A stretch of DNA of 64,000 nt from JADJLQ01 sp964405735 (GTDB lineage: Bacteria; Bacteroidota; Bacteroidia; Chitinophagales; Saprospiraceae): assembly GCA_964405735.1 (NCBI GenBank), contig CAYOPD010000011.1, positions 1 to 64,000 on the forward strand, read 5' to 3'. A program made the translations under genes and the position numbers. How positions within the stretch are numbered: position 1 is the stretch's first letter; every line of letters starts with the position of its first letter. Positions 1 to 7,027 of this stretch are shown piece after piece. The notes beneath the pieces are model-generated. The model saw only the letters and a list, made by a program, of their open reading frames with translations. It was not told where the DNA came from and made no database searches.

Positions 1-2
1 GC

Positions 3-1121
3 AGGATGGGGGAGAAAAACAGGCTGGCCATCGGCCACCTGACTCATACCATGATTGTATTTGAACTGATCATGGCCAGCATCATGTTTTTGCTCATGAA
101 ATACGGCAGCGAGCCCCTCTTCAGAATGCTTGCCCAGTCCGATACGATCATTCAACACAGCCTGGAATACATCAAATACCGGTCCTGGGGCATCTTTTTC
201 AGTTATCTGGGAGTGGCTTACGTCGCCTTATATGCCGGTGTGGCCAGGACTTCGATCATTGGATACCAGACCCTCGTGCTGATCATAATAAACCTGATCC
301 TGAACTACGGTTTTATATTCGGTCACTTTGGCTTGCCGACCATGGGCATTGGCGGGGCGGGGCTTGCAAGCACCCTGGCCGAAGCATTTGCCGTATTGGT
401 CTTCACCGGTTTTATCTACCTGGATCGCAAGAAAAATCCATATTTCCTTTTCCAGGTACATCCTATCAACTGGAAGTCCATCCGGCAGATTGTAAAAGTA
501 TCGGTCCCTTTTATCGTCCAGTCCATTGTAGGCCTGGGTTCCTGGTTTTTGTTGTTCATCTGGATTGAGAACATGGGCGAAGAAGAACTGGCGGTTTCCA
601 ACCTGGGACGGATCGCTTACCTTATTTTCAGTGTGCCGATCTGGGGTTATGCGGCAGGAATTCAAACCATGGTCAGCGGGTATATCGGGAAAAATAAGCT
701 GAAGGCGGTGATCCCGATCATCTGGAAGACGGCCAGGCTTTCCCTGATGACTACCTGCCTGATTGCCATCCCCTTCCTCGTCCTGCCGGAATTTTTCCTT
801 TACCCGCTTCTGGGAGCGGAAGATATGCACCTGGTCTATGAAGCTAAACCCATCTTTTTAGTCATCATTGGGCTGCTGGCCATGTTTTCGGTGGCGACCA
901 TTTTTTTTAACGGCTTGAGCGGTACCGGGGCCTCTTTCCAGGGCCTGAATATCCAGATAGCCTGCACCATCATTTACCTGTTGTGCGCCTTTTACATCAT
1001 CAAGGTAAAAGAAATGGGTTTGATATGGGCCTGGGCCTCAGAAGGGATTTACTGGCTGCTCATTTTGTTTGCTTCAGCTACAGCCCTGCAAACTGAAAAG
1101 TGGAAAGGAATTTTCGATTAA
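3..1121 (+). CDS. MATE family efflux transporter, 5' end cut by window
   Basis: Inner-membrane multidrug or metabolite antiporter of the MATE (NorM/DinF-like) family, which exports cationic compounds using a Na+ or H+ gradient. The frame is open to the left edge, and about 370 residues are visible against a usual 440-460, so roughly the first two membrane segments lie outside the window. The visible part is a run of hydrophobic helices with the MATE-type loop GIGGAGLAST near residue 115 and a second half that repeats the layout of the first (VPFIVQSIVG, near residue 167). The downstream purM frame could begin inside its 3' end, but the likely purM start lies 25 nt after this stop. The substrate cannot be read from the sequence. 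Family assignment is confident. Confidence 0.88.
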   Translation, partial: RMGEKNRLAIGHLTHTMIVFELIMASIMFLLMKYGSEPLFRMLAQSDTIIQHSLEYIKYRSWGIFFSYLGVAYVALYAGVARTSIIGYQTLVLIIINLILNYGFIFGHFGLPTMGIGGAGLASTLAEAFAVLVFTGFIYLDRKKNPYFLFQVHPINWKSIRQIVKVSVPFIVQSIVGLGSWFLLFIWIENMGEEELAVSNLGRIAYLIFSVPIWGYAAGIQTMVSGYIGKNKLKAVIPIIWKTARLSLMTTCLIAIPFLVLPEFFLYPLLGAEDMHLVYEAKPIFLVIIGLLAMFSVATIFFNGLSGTGASFQGLNIQIACTIIYLLCAFYIIKVKEMGLIWAWASEGIYWLLILFASATALQTEKWKGIFD

Positions 1122-1146
1122 AAATGTTTTTATAGCTTTACCTGGC

Positions 1147-2325
1147 ATGACTGAGCCCTCCAGATATGAATCCCGTGGTGTATCCAGCGATAAAAATGAA
1201 GTGCACCACGCCATCCGCCATTTGGATCCGGGCTTGTTCCGGAATACTTTTTGCAAGGTCCTCCCCAATATATTTTCAGCTGATCCGGATGCAGCCGTTA
1301 TGTTGCATGCAGATACCGCCGGCACCAAGACCATATTGGCGTACCTGTACTGGAAAGAGACCGGCGATCTTTCGGTCTGGAAAGGGATTGCGCAGGATGC
1401 CCTGGTCATGAATATCGATGATATGGCCTGCAGCGGGCCAGTCAACCGGTTTTATATCTCGAATACGATATTACGCAATAAAAACCGGATCCCGGGTGAA
1501 GTCCTCGAAGCGCTGATTGAGGGGACCCTGGAGTTTGCTGATTCGTTGAGGCCACACGACATCCATCTTCACCATGCCGGGGGAGAAACGGCCGACGTGG
1601 GCGATGTAGTACGGACCCTGGATGTTGGATTTACGGCTTATTCGGAACTTATAAGATCAGCGGTATTCGAAAACCATATTCGTCCCGGTGACCTGATTCT
1701 CGGCATTGGTTCTTTTGGTCGATCAAGTTACGAACAGGAATACAACAGTGGCATTGGATGCAACGGCCTCACCAGTGCAAGGCATGATGTTTTGTCCGGT
1801 GACTATGCCCGGCTCTTTCCTGAGTCTTTTGATCCATCGATCAGTCCCGGACTCCTATACTCCGGCCCTCACCGCCTCACTGACCTGGTGGAAGCCGGCG
1901 AAGTGCAGAGCCGGACTGTGGGGCAACTTTTACTTTCTCCGACCAGAACTTACCTGCCTCTTTTGTATCCCATGTTAAAGGAGCCCCACTCCGGATTGCA
2001 CGGAATCATCCATTGCACCGGTGGGGCGCATTCCAAAGTGCTGAAATTTGTAAAAGGGCTGAAAATCATCAAAGACCATTTGTTTTCACCGCCACCCGTT
2101 TTTACCCTGGTTCAAAAGTGCAGCCAGGCAGCCCTGCCGGAAATGTATAAGGTATTTAATATGGGAACCCGTCTGGAGATCTACGGTACGGAATCTTTTC
2201 TGTCTGAAGTTCAGGAAAGGGCCAGCTCCCTGAATTTACCCAATCAGATTATTGGCCATGTGGAGACCAGCGACCGGTCGGAGGTGGTTTTAAATTCGGG
2301 AAGCCAAAGTTGGTCGTATTTTTAA
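1147..2325 (+). CDS. purM: AIR synthase (phosphoribosylformylglycinamidine cyclo-ligase), Bacteroidota type
   Basis: Cytosolic ATP-dependent ring closure of FGAM to AIR in purine synthesis. The protein is 392 residues, longer than E. coli PurM and typical of the Bacteroidota form. Recognisable blocks are SRYESRGVS at the N-terminus, MLHADTAGTK, AYLYWKETGDLSVWKGIAQ, ALVMNIDDM, GGETADVGD (the ATP/phosphate part of the PurM fold), GLTSARHDV and YQVFNMG-like YKVFNMG near the C-terminus. I chose ATG 1147 rather than the upstream in-frame ATG at 1069, because 1069 lies inside the MATE gene and the family begins at the TEPSRYESRG segment. A near-consensus -7 box, TAGCTTTA, sits at 1133-1140, 6 nt before this ATG. 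The purB gene at the right edge belongs to the same pathway but is not linked. Confidence 0.93.
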   Translation: MTEPSRYESRGVSSDKNEVHHAIRHLDPGLFRNTFCKVLPNIFSADPDAAVMLHADTAGTKTILAYLYWKETGDLSVWKGIAQDALVMNIDDMACSGPVNRFYISNTILRNKNRIPGEVLEALIEGTLEFADSLRPHDIHLHHAGGETADVGDVVRTLDVGFTAYSELIRSAVFENHIRPGDLILGIGSFGRSSYEQEYNSGIGCNGLTSARHDVLSGDYARLFPESFDPSISPGLLYSGPHRLTDLVEAGEVQSRTVGQLLLSPTRTYLPLLYPMLKEPHSGLHGIIHCTGGAHSKVLKFVKGLKIIKDHLFSPPPVFTLVQKCSQAALPEMYKVFNMGTRLEIYGTESFLSEVQERASSLNLPNQIIGHVETSDRSEVVLNSGSQSWSYF

Positions 2326-2468
2326 GACCTGCGAACGTTTAATTCAAATTAAAATAATGGCCCTCCTGCAATCAGGATCATTCTGAGAGGTGGACTAAAT
2401 AACATTTCCCTCCCTGGCTGGATGCCAACCCGGCTTGTCTCACATGGTATGGTATTGGTTTTAAGAAC

Positions 2469-2870
2469 TCAGGTTGGCTGATTATCTGCGGGAGAGGATG
2501 TGCCCTGCGCCGACGCATCCTGGGGTTTGGGTTCCGAGGCGGGAGGAGTAGGGTTTTCCGGGGCATTTTTATTTTCCAGAAGATCCTCGGCTTTGTCCTT
2601 GGCTTTTTCCCAGAGATCTTCCGCTTTGTCCTTGGCTACTTCAAAGGCGTCTTCGGCCTTATCGGCTACTTTTGCCCCAAAGGCTTTGGCGTCCTCGGCA
2701 AAGTCGGCGGCTTTTGCTTTGGCTTTATCGATGGTGGCTTTCACTTTTGGGTCTTCCAGAATGTCTTCCGCCTTGTCTTTGGCTGCTTCGAAAGCGTCTT
2801 CTGCTTTGTCGGCTATTTGTGATCCCACCTTCTTGGCCTTACCAAAAAGTTTGTTTAAAAAATCTTTCAT
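2469..2870 (-). CDS. amphipathic-helix repeat protein (YtxH/LEA-like)
   Basis: A 133-residue, very hydrophilic protein rich in Lys, Ala, Asp and Glu. After a short start (MKDFLNKLFGKAKKVG) it consists of repeats built on DKAEDAFEAAKDKAED and KAKDKAEDLLE, spanning about residues 18-103. They have the 11-residue periodicity of apolipoprotein/LEA-like amphipathic helices. A Pro/Ser/Gln-rich tail follows. The pattern resembles YtxH-type and group 3 LEA stress proteins, which bind membranes or protect proteins under drying or osmotic stress, but the function here is an inference. The two main blocks are clearly internal duplications. A promoter box at 2902-2909 would give a leader of about 25 nt. 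Confidence 0.75.
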   Translation of the reverse strand: MKDFLNKLFGKAKKVGSQIADKAEDAFEAAKDKAEDILEDPKVKATIDKAKAKAADFAEDAKAFGAKVADKAEDAFEVAKDKAEDLWEKAKDKAEDLLENKNAPENPTPPASEPKPQDASAQGTSSPADNQPT

Positions 2871-2901
2871 ATCTCGCTTTATTTAATAGGATATAATATT
2901 A

Positions 2902-2909
2902 CAAATATA
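2902..2909 (-). promoter_or_regulatory. -7 box TATATTTG for the helix-repeat gene
   Basis: On the minus strand the sequence reads TATATTTG, a perfect match to the Bacteroidota -7 consensus TAnnTTTG. It lies 31 nt upstream of the ATG at 2870. I see no clear TTTG -33 box at 19-21 bp spacing. Confidence 0.5.
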
Positions 2910-2975
2910 CCTTCAAGTTGGACAATATTATTTTCTGGTGGTGATAAAAATGGCCGCAGCAAGTACCTTTATACG

Positions 2976-4619
2976 GTGACCAATAAGGAAATTGCAAATA
3001 CATTTGAATTACTGGGTAAAATCATGGAGTTGCACCATGAAAACCCCTATAAAATCAGATCTTACCAGAATGCATATCTCATCCTGAGAAAACTGGACAG
3101 GCCATTGAAAGAATATACCCACGAAGAACTCCTGGACCTTAAGGGGGTGGGGGAGGCCATAGCGGATAAAATAACCGAATTGCTTAAAACCGGCCATATG
3201 AATACGCTGGAGAAGTATTTGGTCAAAACGCCTCCCGGAGTCGTGGAAATGCTGGATTTGCAGGGCCTTGGACCCAAAAAGATAGCCATCCTGTGGAAAG
3301 AAATGGGCATTGAAAGCCCGGGTGAATTGTTGTATGCCTGCAATGAAAACAGGCTTACTGCGCACAAGGGGTTTGGAGAAAAGACCCAGCAAAAAATCAT
3401 CGACTCCATTGTCTTCCTTCAATCCAACCAGGGAAAATACCTTTTTACTCAGGCCCGTCACCACCTCCAGGCCCTGATGGACCAGGTCTTATCTGCAGAC
3501 CCGGATGCCCTGGTAGAGATTACAGGGCCATTGCGTAGAGGTTTTCCGGTCGTGGACCAGGCCGAGATGATCACGACTTGCTCCCGTGAATTGCTGGAAA
3601 ACTTAAATCCGGAATTGCTGGCCATTACTCATACATATACCCATAGCCTGGAAGGCAAACTCAACGGCTTTCTCCCGGTTCAAATCCACCTGACAGATAA
3701 AAAACATTGGGCAACCGATTTGCTGACCACCACCGGGCCGAAGCAGTTTATCGAGGGCCTTCCACCCCTTAAAGCAATGCACATAAAAAACGAAGAGGAA
3801 CTATTTCATGCCCTTCACCTGCCTTACCTGTCTCCGGAGCTAAGGGATATCAATGGCATTGAAAAAAGGGATAAAAAGGACCTTGCGCATCTGGTCCAGG
3901 CCGGGGATATCAAAGGAGTGATCCATTGCCATACTGCCTACAGCGATGGCATACACAGCTTGCCCGAAATGGCCGCCGCCGCGAAGGAAGCCGGGTATGA
4001 GTATATCGTGATCACGGATCATTCCCAGGCAGCCGCCTATGCCAATGGCCTGAAGCCTGAGCGATTAAAAGAGCAATGGGAGGAAATAGATCGCTTGAAT
4101 GAAGGAAAGAAGGGTTTAAGAGTCCTCAAGGGCATTGAATGCGATATCCTTTCTGGTGGGGATCTGGATTACGATGAACAGGTGTTGTCCCGCTTTGAAG
4201 TGGTGATTGCGAGCATTCACTCGGCATTTCAGATGGACAGGGATAAAGCCACCGCCCGGTTAATCAGGGCCATTGAGAATCCATTCACGAATATCATCGG
4301 ACATCCTTCCGGCCGCCTCTTCCTCTCCAGGGAGGGTTATCCCCTGGATTATAAGAAGATCATTGATGCGTGCAGAGCCAACCGGGTTGCTATCGAACTC
4401 AATGCCAATCCACAGCGGCTGGACCTCGATCCTTCTCACATTCCATATTGCATCCAGAAGGAAGTCTTTGTATCCATAAACCCGGACGCGCACAACCGTG
4501 GTTCTATCCGGGATATCGCCTATGGAATTACTGCCGCAAGGAAAGGGCTTCTACCCAGTGAACTCTGCCTTAACTCCATGGATTCGGAAACACTATTAAA
4601 ATTTTGCAGGAAAGGATAA
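2976..4619 (+). CDS. PolX-type protein: HhH and PHP domains intact, polymerase site degenerate
   Basis: A 547-residue protein with the full DNA polymerase X/PHP layout, near the usual 570. Helix-hairpin-helix DNA-binding segments lie at about residues 48-70 (LKGVGEAIADKI), 90-105 (LQGLGPKKIA) and 128-140. A nucleotidyltransferase region follows at about 175-285, and a C-terminal PHP phosphoesterase/exonuclease domain at about 312-540. The PHP metal ligands look complete: HCHTAYSDG, ITDHS, KGIECDI, IASIHS, GHPSGR, NANP and NPDAH. The polymerase site does not. Where the family has GSLRRG...GDIDLL, this protein has GPLRRGFPVVDQAEM, and where it has VDLR it has VQIH, so all three catalytic Asp seem to be replaced. 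Start is GTG 2976; the nearby ATG 2950 is out of frame. Probably a DNA-binding PHP nuclease rather than a polymerase (inference). Confidence 0.9.
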   Translation: MTNKEIANTFELLGKIMELHHENPYKIRSYQNAYLILRKLDRPLKEYTHEELLDLKGVGEAIADKITELLKTGHMNTLEKYLVKTPPGVVEMLDLQGLGPKKIAILWKEMGIESPGELLYACNENRLTAHKGFGEKTQQKIIDSIVFLQSNQGKYLFTQARHHLQALMDQVLSADPDALVEITGPLRRGFPVVDQAEMITTCSRELLENLNPELLAITHTYTHSLEGKLNGFLPVQIHLTDKKHWATDLLTTTGPKQFIEGLPPLKAMHIKNEEELFHALHLPYLSPELRDINGIEKRDKKDLAHLVQAGDIKGVIHCHTAYSDGIHSLPEMAAAAKEAGYEYIVITDHSQAAAYANGLKPERLKEQWEEIDRLNEGKKGLRVLKGIECDILSGGDLDYDEQVLSRFEVVIASIHSAFQMDRDKATARLIRAIENPFTNIIGHPSGRLFLSREGYPLDYKKIIDACRANRVAIELNANPQRLDLDPSHIPYCIQKEVFVSINPDAHNRGSIRDIAYGITAARKGLLPSELCLNSMDSETLLKFCRKG

Positions 4620-4676
4620 AGGGGAGAGGATAGAGGGGGAAGTTAGAGGGGAGAGGTTAGAGGGGAGAGGTTAGAG
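4616..4676 (+). repeat. 14-bp G-rich tandem repeat at the polX 3' end
   Basis: Four and a half units: ATAAAGGGGAGAGG (4616-4629), a 13-bp variant (4630-4642), TTAGAGGGGAGAGG twice (4643-4656, 4657-4670), then TTAGAG. The TAA stop of the polX gene (4617-4619) lies inside the first unit. The RNA copy carries four runs of four or five G (4621, 4635, 4648, 4662), so it could fold into a G-quadruplex. Confidence 0.85.
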
Positions 4677-4690
4677 TATATCTCCAGAGC

Positions 4691-4725
4691 CTCGCACCTC
4701 ACACCTCGCACCTCGCACCTCACTC
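4691..4725 (+). repeat. 7-bp tandem repeat CTCRCAC, five units
   Basis: Units CTCGCAC, CTCACAC, CTCGCAC, CTCGCAC and CTCACTC run head to tail. The TGA stop of the minus-strand lipoprotein gene (4720-4722) falls inside the last unit. It is a different unit from the neighbouring 14-bp array, but it sits at the end of the convergent gene. Confidence 0.85.
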
Positions 4726-5121
4726 ATTGGAACTCTTGCTGAACTCATAGCTGTAAAGGTCACAGCAAGGCTCACTGAGAATCAGATTACCCTTGTCGTA
4801 GCCGATCTTTTTCTCCTGGATATTGAGAAAAGGATCAGCATCGGTAGCTGTGCTGGTAATTTTAAAGGTATCAGCGGCAGCGGTAAGTGTGTAGGTTCCG
4901 GTGAATATTTTTGATTTGTTTTTCAACAGATCAAAACTCCCCTGGTCAAAGTGAATGGCGTCAAATTTGGCCTGATATCCGTTTCCGGCTATGCCACCCG
5001 TAATCGCCACCAGGTTCCAGGTACCCGACAAACCATTGGATTCTTCCTGATCGGAAGATTTTTCACATGAAATCCAGGAAATCATTCCCAGGATTAAAAG
5101 CAGGATGATTGAATTTTTCAT
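4720..5121 (-). CDS. small lipocalin-like lipoprotein
   Basis: A 133-residue predicted lipoprotein. MKNSIILLLILGMISWIS is a signal peptide followed by Cys19 as the likely lipidation site. The mature part begins with a polar linker and then LSGTWNLVAITGG, a start typical of lipocalin-like/META-like beta-barrel domains in Bacteroidota lipoproteins. The rest alternates short beta-like stretches (FTGTYTLTAAADTFKIT) and has a Cys pair (EPCCD) near the end. The ligand is unknown. It lies 61 bp downstream of the M20 hydrolase gene on the same strand and could be co-transcribed with it. Confidence 0.7.
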   Translation of the reverse strand: MKNSIILLLILGMISWISCEKSSDQEESNGLSGTWNLVAITGGIAGNGYQAKFDAIHFDQGSFDLLKNKSKIFTGTYTLTAAADTFKITSTATDADPFLNIQEKKIGYDKGNLILSEPCCDLYSYEFSKSSNE

Positions 5122-5182
5122 ACTCCAATAGACGTCGGAAGACTTCCAAAGGTTGGCAGTGGCGGGTTTTTTCAGGGAAGGG

Positions 5183-6553
5183 TCATTTTCCCGGAAAGGT
5201 TACCTGGGTCCCCTCGGGCTTCCACTGATCGGCGAAATCCAGGGCCAGGTGGCAGAGGGTCCGGATCCCGGTTTTCATACCGCTGTCGTCCACATAAAAA
5301 TCTGGGGTGTGGTGTGGGGCCGCTTTGGCCGGATCAGCTCCTTTTGGCAGGCCTCCTACAAATAGAAAAAGCGACGGCACCTTTAGGGCATACATGGAAA
5401 AATCCTCTGCACCCGTCATGGCTTTGGTAAGATGGACCTGCTGGCTGCCGGCCACCCGTTGGATGGTAGGAAGCATCTGCTGAGTCAGCGCAGGGTCATT
5501 ATACGTGACCGGGTTGCCGATGTCGATGGTTGTTTCAGCTACCGCCCCCATGCTTTCAGCTACTTTCGTCACCGTCCGTTTGATTTTTTCATGGATGATC
5601 GCTTGCATCTCCCGGTCAAGGGTGCGGATGGTACCGGTAAGTTCCGCTTCTTCGGGGATGATATTGTTCCGCACTCCTGCATGGAAAGTGGCTACAGTGA
5701 CGACGGCGGCTTCCTTGGTCAATTCAGTCTGCCGGCTGACCACCGTCTGAAGCGCCATCACGATTTGTGAGCCGACCACCACCGGGTCGATCCCGTCCCA
5801 GGGAGTAGATCCATGGGTTTGTTTGCCTTTGATTTTTATCCTCAGTACATCGCTGGCAGCCATGGCGCCACCGGGTTTGTAATTGATATGGCCCACTTCG
5901 GTCGAGCTGCTGATATGAAGGCCAAAAGCGACGTTCACCGTAGGATTTTCCATCAGCCCTTCTTTGATCATGAGGCTGGCGCCGCCTTCTTCTCCGGGTG
6001 GCGCGCCTTCTTCGGCAGGTTGGAACACCAGTTTAATATTGCCTTTCAACTGGTCCCGGATGCCATAGAGGATTTTGGCCGCCCCCATGAGCATCGCGGT
6101 ATGGGTATCGTGGCCGCAGGCGTGCATCACTCCGACGTTCATACCCTGATACATGTCCCGGTTGGTGGATTTCCAGGGTAGATTAACACGCTCGGTGACT
6201 GGCAATCCGTCGATATCGGCGCGCAACAGAATGGTTGGCCCTGGCTTCCCGCCCCGAATGAGTCCGACTACTCCGGTTTTGCCAATACCCGTCTGGTGTT
6301 CAATGCCCAGGGAGGCAAGGTATTTCGCAATGTATTCACCGGTTTTAAATTCACGGTTGCTCAGTTCGGCATTCTGATGAAGCCAATGCCTGGCTTCAAT
6401 GATCTGGTTTTCTATGTCGTCAGCCATTTTATCTACAGCCGGACGGGGATCGGACGCGGCCTGGCTTGCAGCCTCCTTTATTTTGGATTTTTTTTGGGCG
6501 TACACAGGGTATACGAAAAGAAGGGCCAGCAACATGGCGAATATTGGTTTCAT
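5183..6553 (-). CDS. secreted M20 family amidohydrolase/carboxypeptidase
   Basis: Zinc metallopeptidase of the M20D group (hippurate hydrolase / N-acyl amino acid amidohydrolase type), 456 residues. A cleavable signal peptide (MKPIFAMLLALLFVYPVYA, then Q) sends it to the periplasm or beyond. Metal and catalytic motifs are present: ADIDGLPV, MHACGHDTHTAML (metal-binding Cys/His), PAEEGAPPGEEGGA (catalytic Glu pair region) and a late MTGAEDFS (Glu ligand). The dimerisation lid domain sits between them, around GKQTHGSTPWDGIDP. Substrates of this group are N-acylated amino acids or small peptides; the exact one cannot be told. The divergent GNAT gene starts 37 bp away, so the two share a short promoter region. 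Confidence 0.9.
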   Translation of the reverse strand: MKPIFAMLLALLFVYPVYAQKKSKIKEAASQAASDPRPAVDKMADDIENQIIEARHWLHQNAELSNREFKTGEYIAKYLASLGIEHQTGIGKTGVVGLIRGGKPGPTILLRADIDGLPVTERVNLPWKSTNRDMYQGMNVGVMHACGHDTHTAMLMGAAKILYGIRDQLKGNIKLVFQPAEEGAPPGEEGGASLMIKEGLMENPTVNVAFGLHISSSTEVGHINYKPGGAMAASDVLRIKIKGKQTHGSTPWDGIDPVVVGSQIVMALQTVVSRQTELTKEAAVVTVATFHAGVRNNIIPEEAELTGTIRTLDREMQAIIHEKIKRTVTKVAESMGAVAETTIDIGNPVTYNDPALTQQMLPTIQRVAGSQQVHLTKAMTGAEDFSMYALKVPSLFLFVGGLPKGADPAKAAPHHTPDFYVDDSGMKTGIRTLCHLALDFADQWKPEGTQVTFPGK

Positions 6554-6590
6554 GATATTGATTGATTAATATTGGCTAAAATAAGCATAA

Positions 6591-7022
6591 ATGAAAATAC
6601 ACCCCGTTGATTTTGGAACGCCGGAGTATGATGAGCTGATCAGGCTCCGGTACAGGGTATTGCGGGAACCACTTGGACTTGAATTCAGCGAAGAGGAACT
6701 TGCGAAGGAATTTGAGGACACGCACCTGGCCCTTTACGATGACGCGTATCAATTGATGGCCTGCCTGGTGCTTAGCCCGGAGTCCGGGGGCCAGGTCCGC
6801 ATGCGTCAGGTGGCGGTAGTGCCTGAAAAACAAAAGGCTGGCCTCGGCCGCAAACTGGTTGGATACAGTGAAGACTGGAGCAGGAGGGCGGGTTTCACTG
6901 AAATGGTGCTTCATGCCCGGGAGCAGGCAGTGACTTTTTATGAAAAATTGGGATATAAAAAGGTTGGGAAAAAATTTGAAGAAGTGGGAGTGCCTCACTG
7001 GCAGATGAAAAAAAACCTTTAA
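6591..7022 (+). CDS. GNAT family N-acetyltransferase
   Basis: A 143-residue single-domain GNAT fold protein that uses acetyl-CoA. The acetyl-CoA-binding motif A is seen as VRMRQVAVVPEKQKAGLGRKLV (about residues 63-84), followed by the motif B region YEKLGYKKVGKKFEEVGVPH. The short N-terminal segment VDFGTPEYDELIRLRYRVLREPLG is typical of the ElaA/YjdJ-like subgroup acting on small molecules. The acceptor is unknown. It is transcribed divergently from the M20 gene; a near-consensus -7 box TAATATTG lies about 16 nt before the ATG. It ends 5 bp from the convergent dynamin-like gene. Confidence 0.87.
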   Translation: MKIHPVDFGTPEYDELIRLRYRVLREPLGLEFSEEELAKEFEDTHLALYDDAYQLMACLVLSPESGGQVRMRQVAVVPEKQKAGLGRKLVGYSEDWSRRAGFTEMVLHAREQAVTFYEKLGYKKVGKKFEEVGVPHWQMKKNL

Positions 7023-7027
7023 GACCA

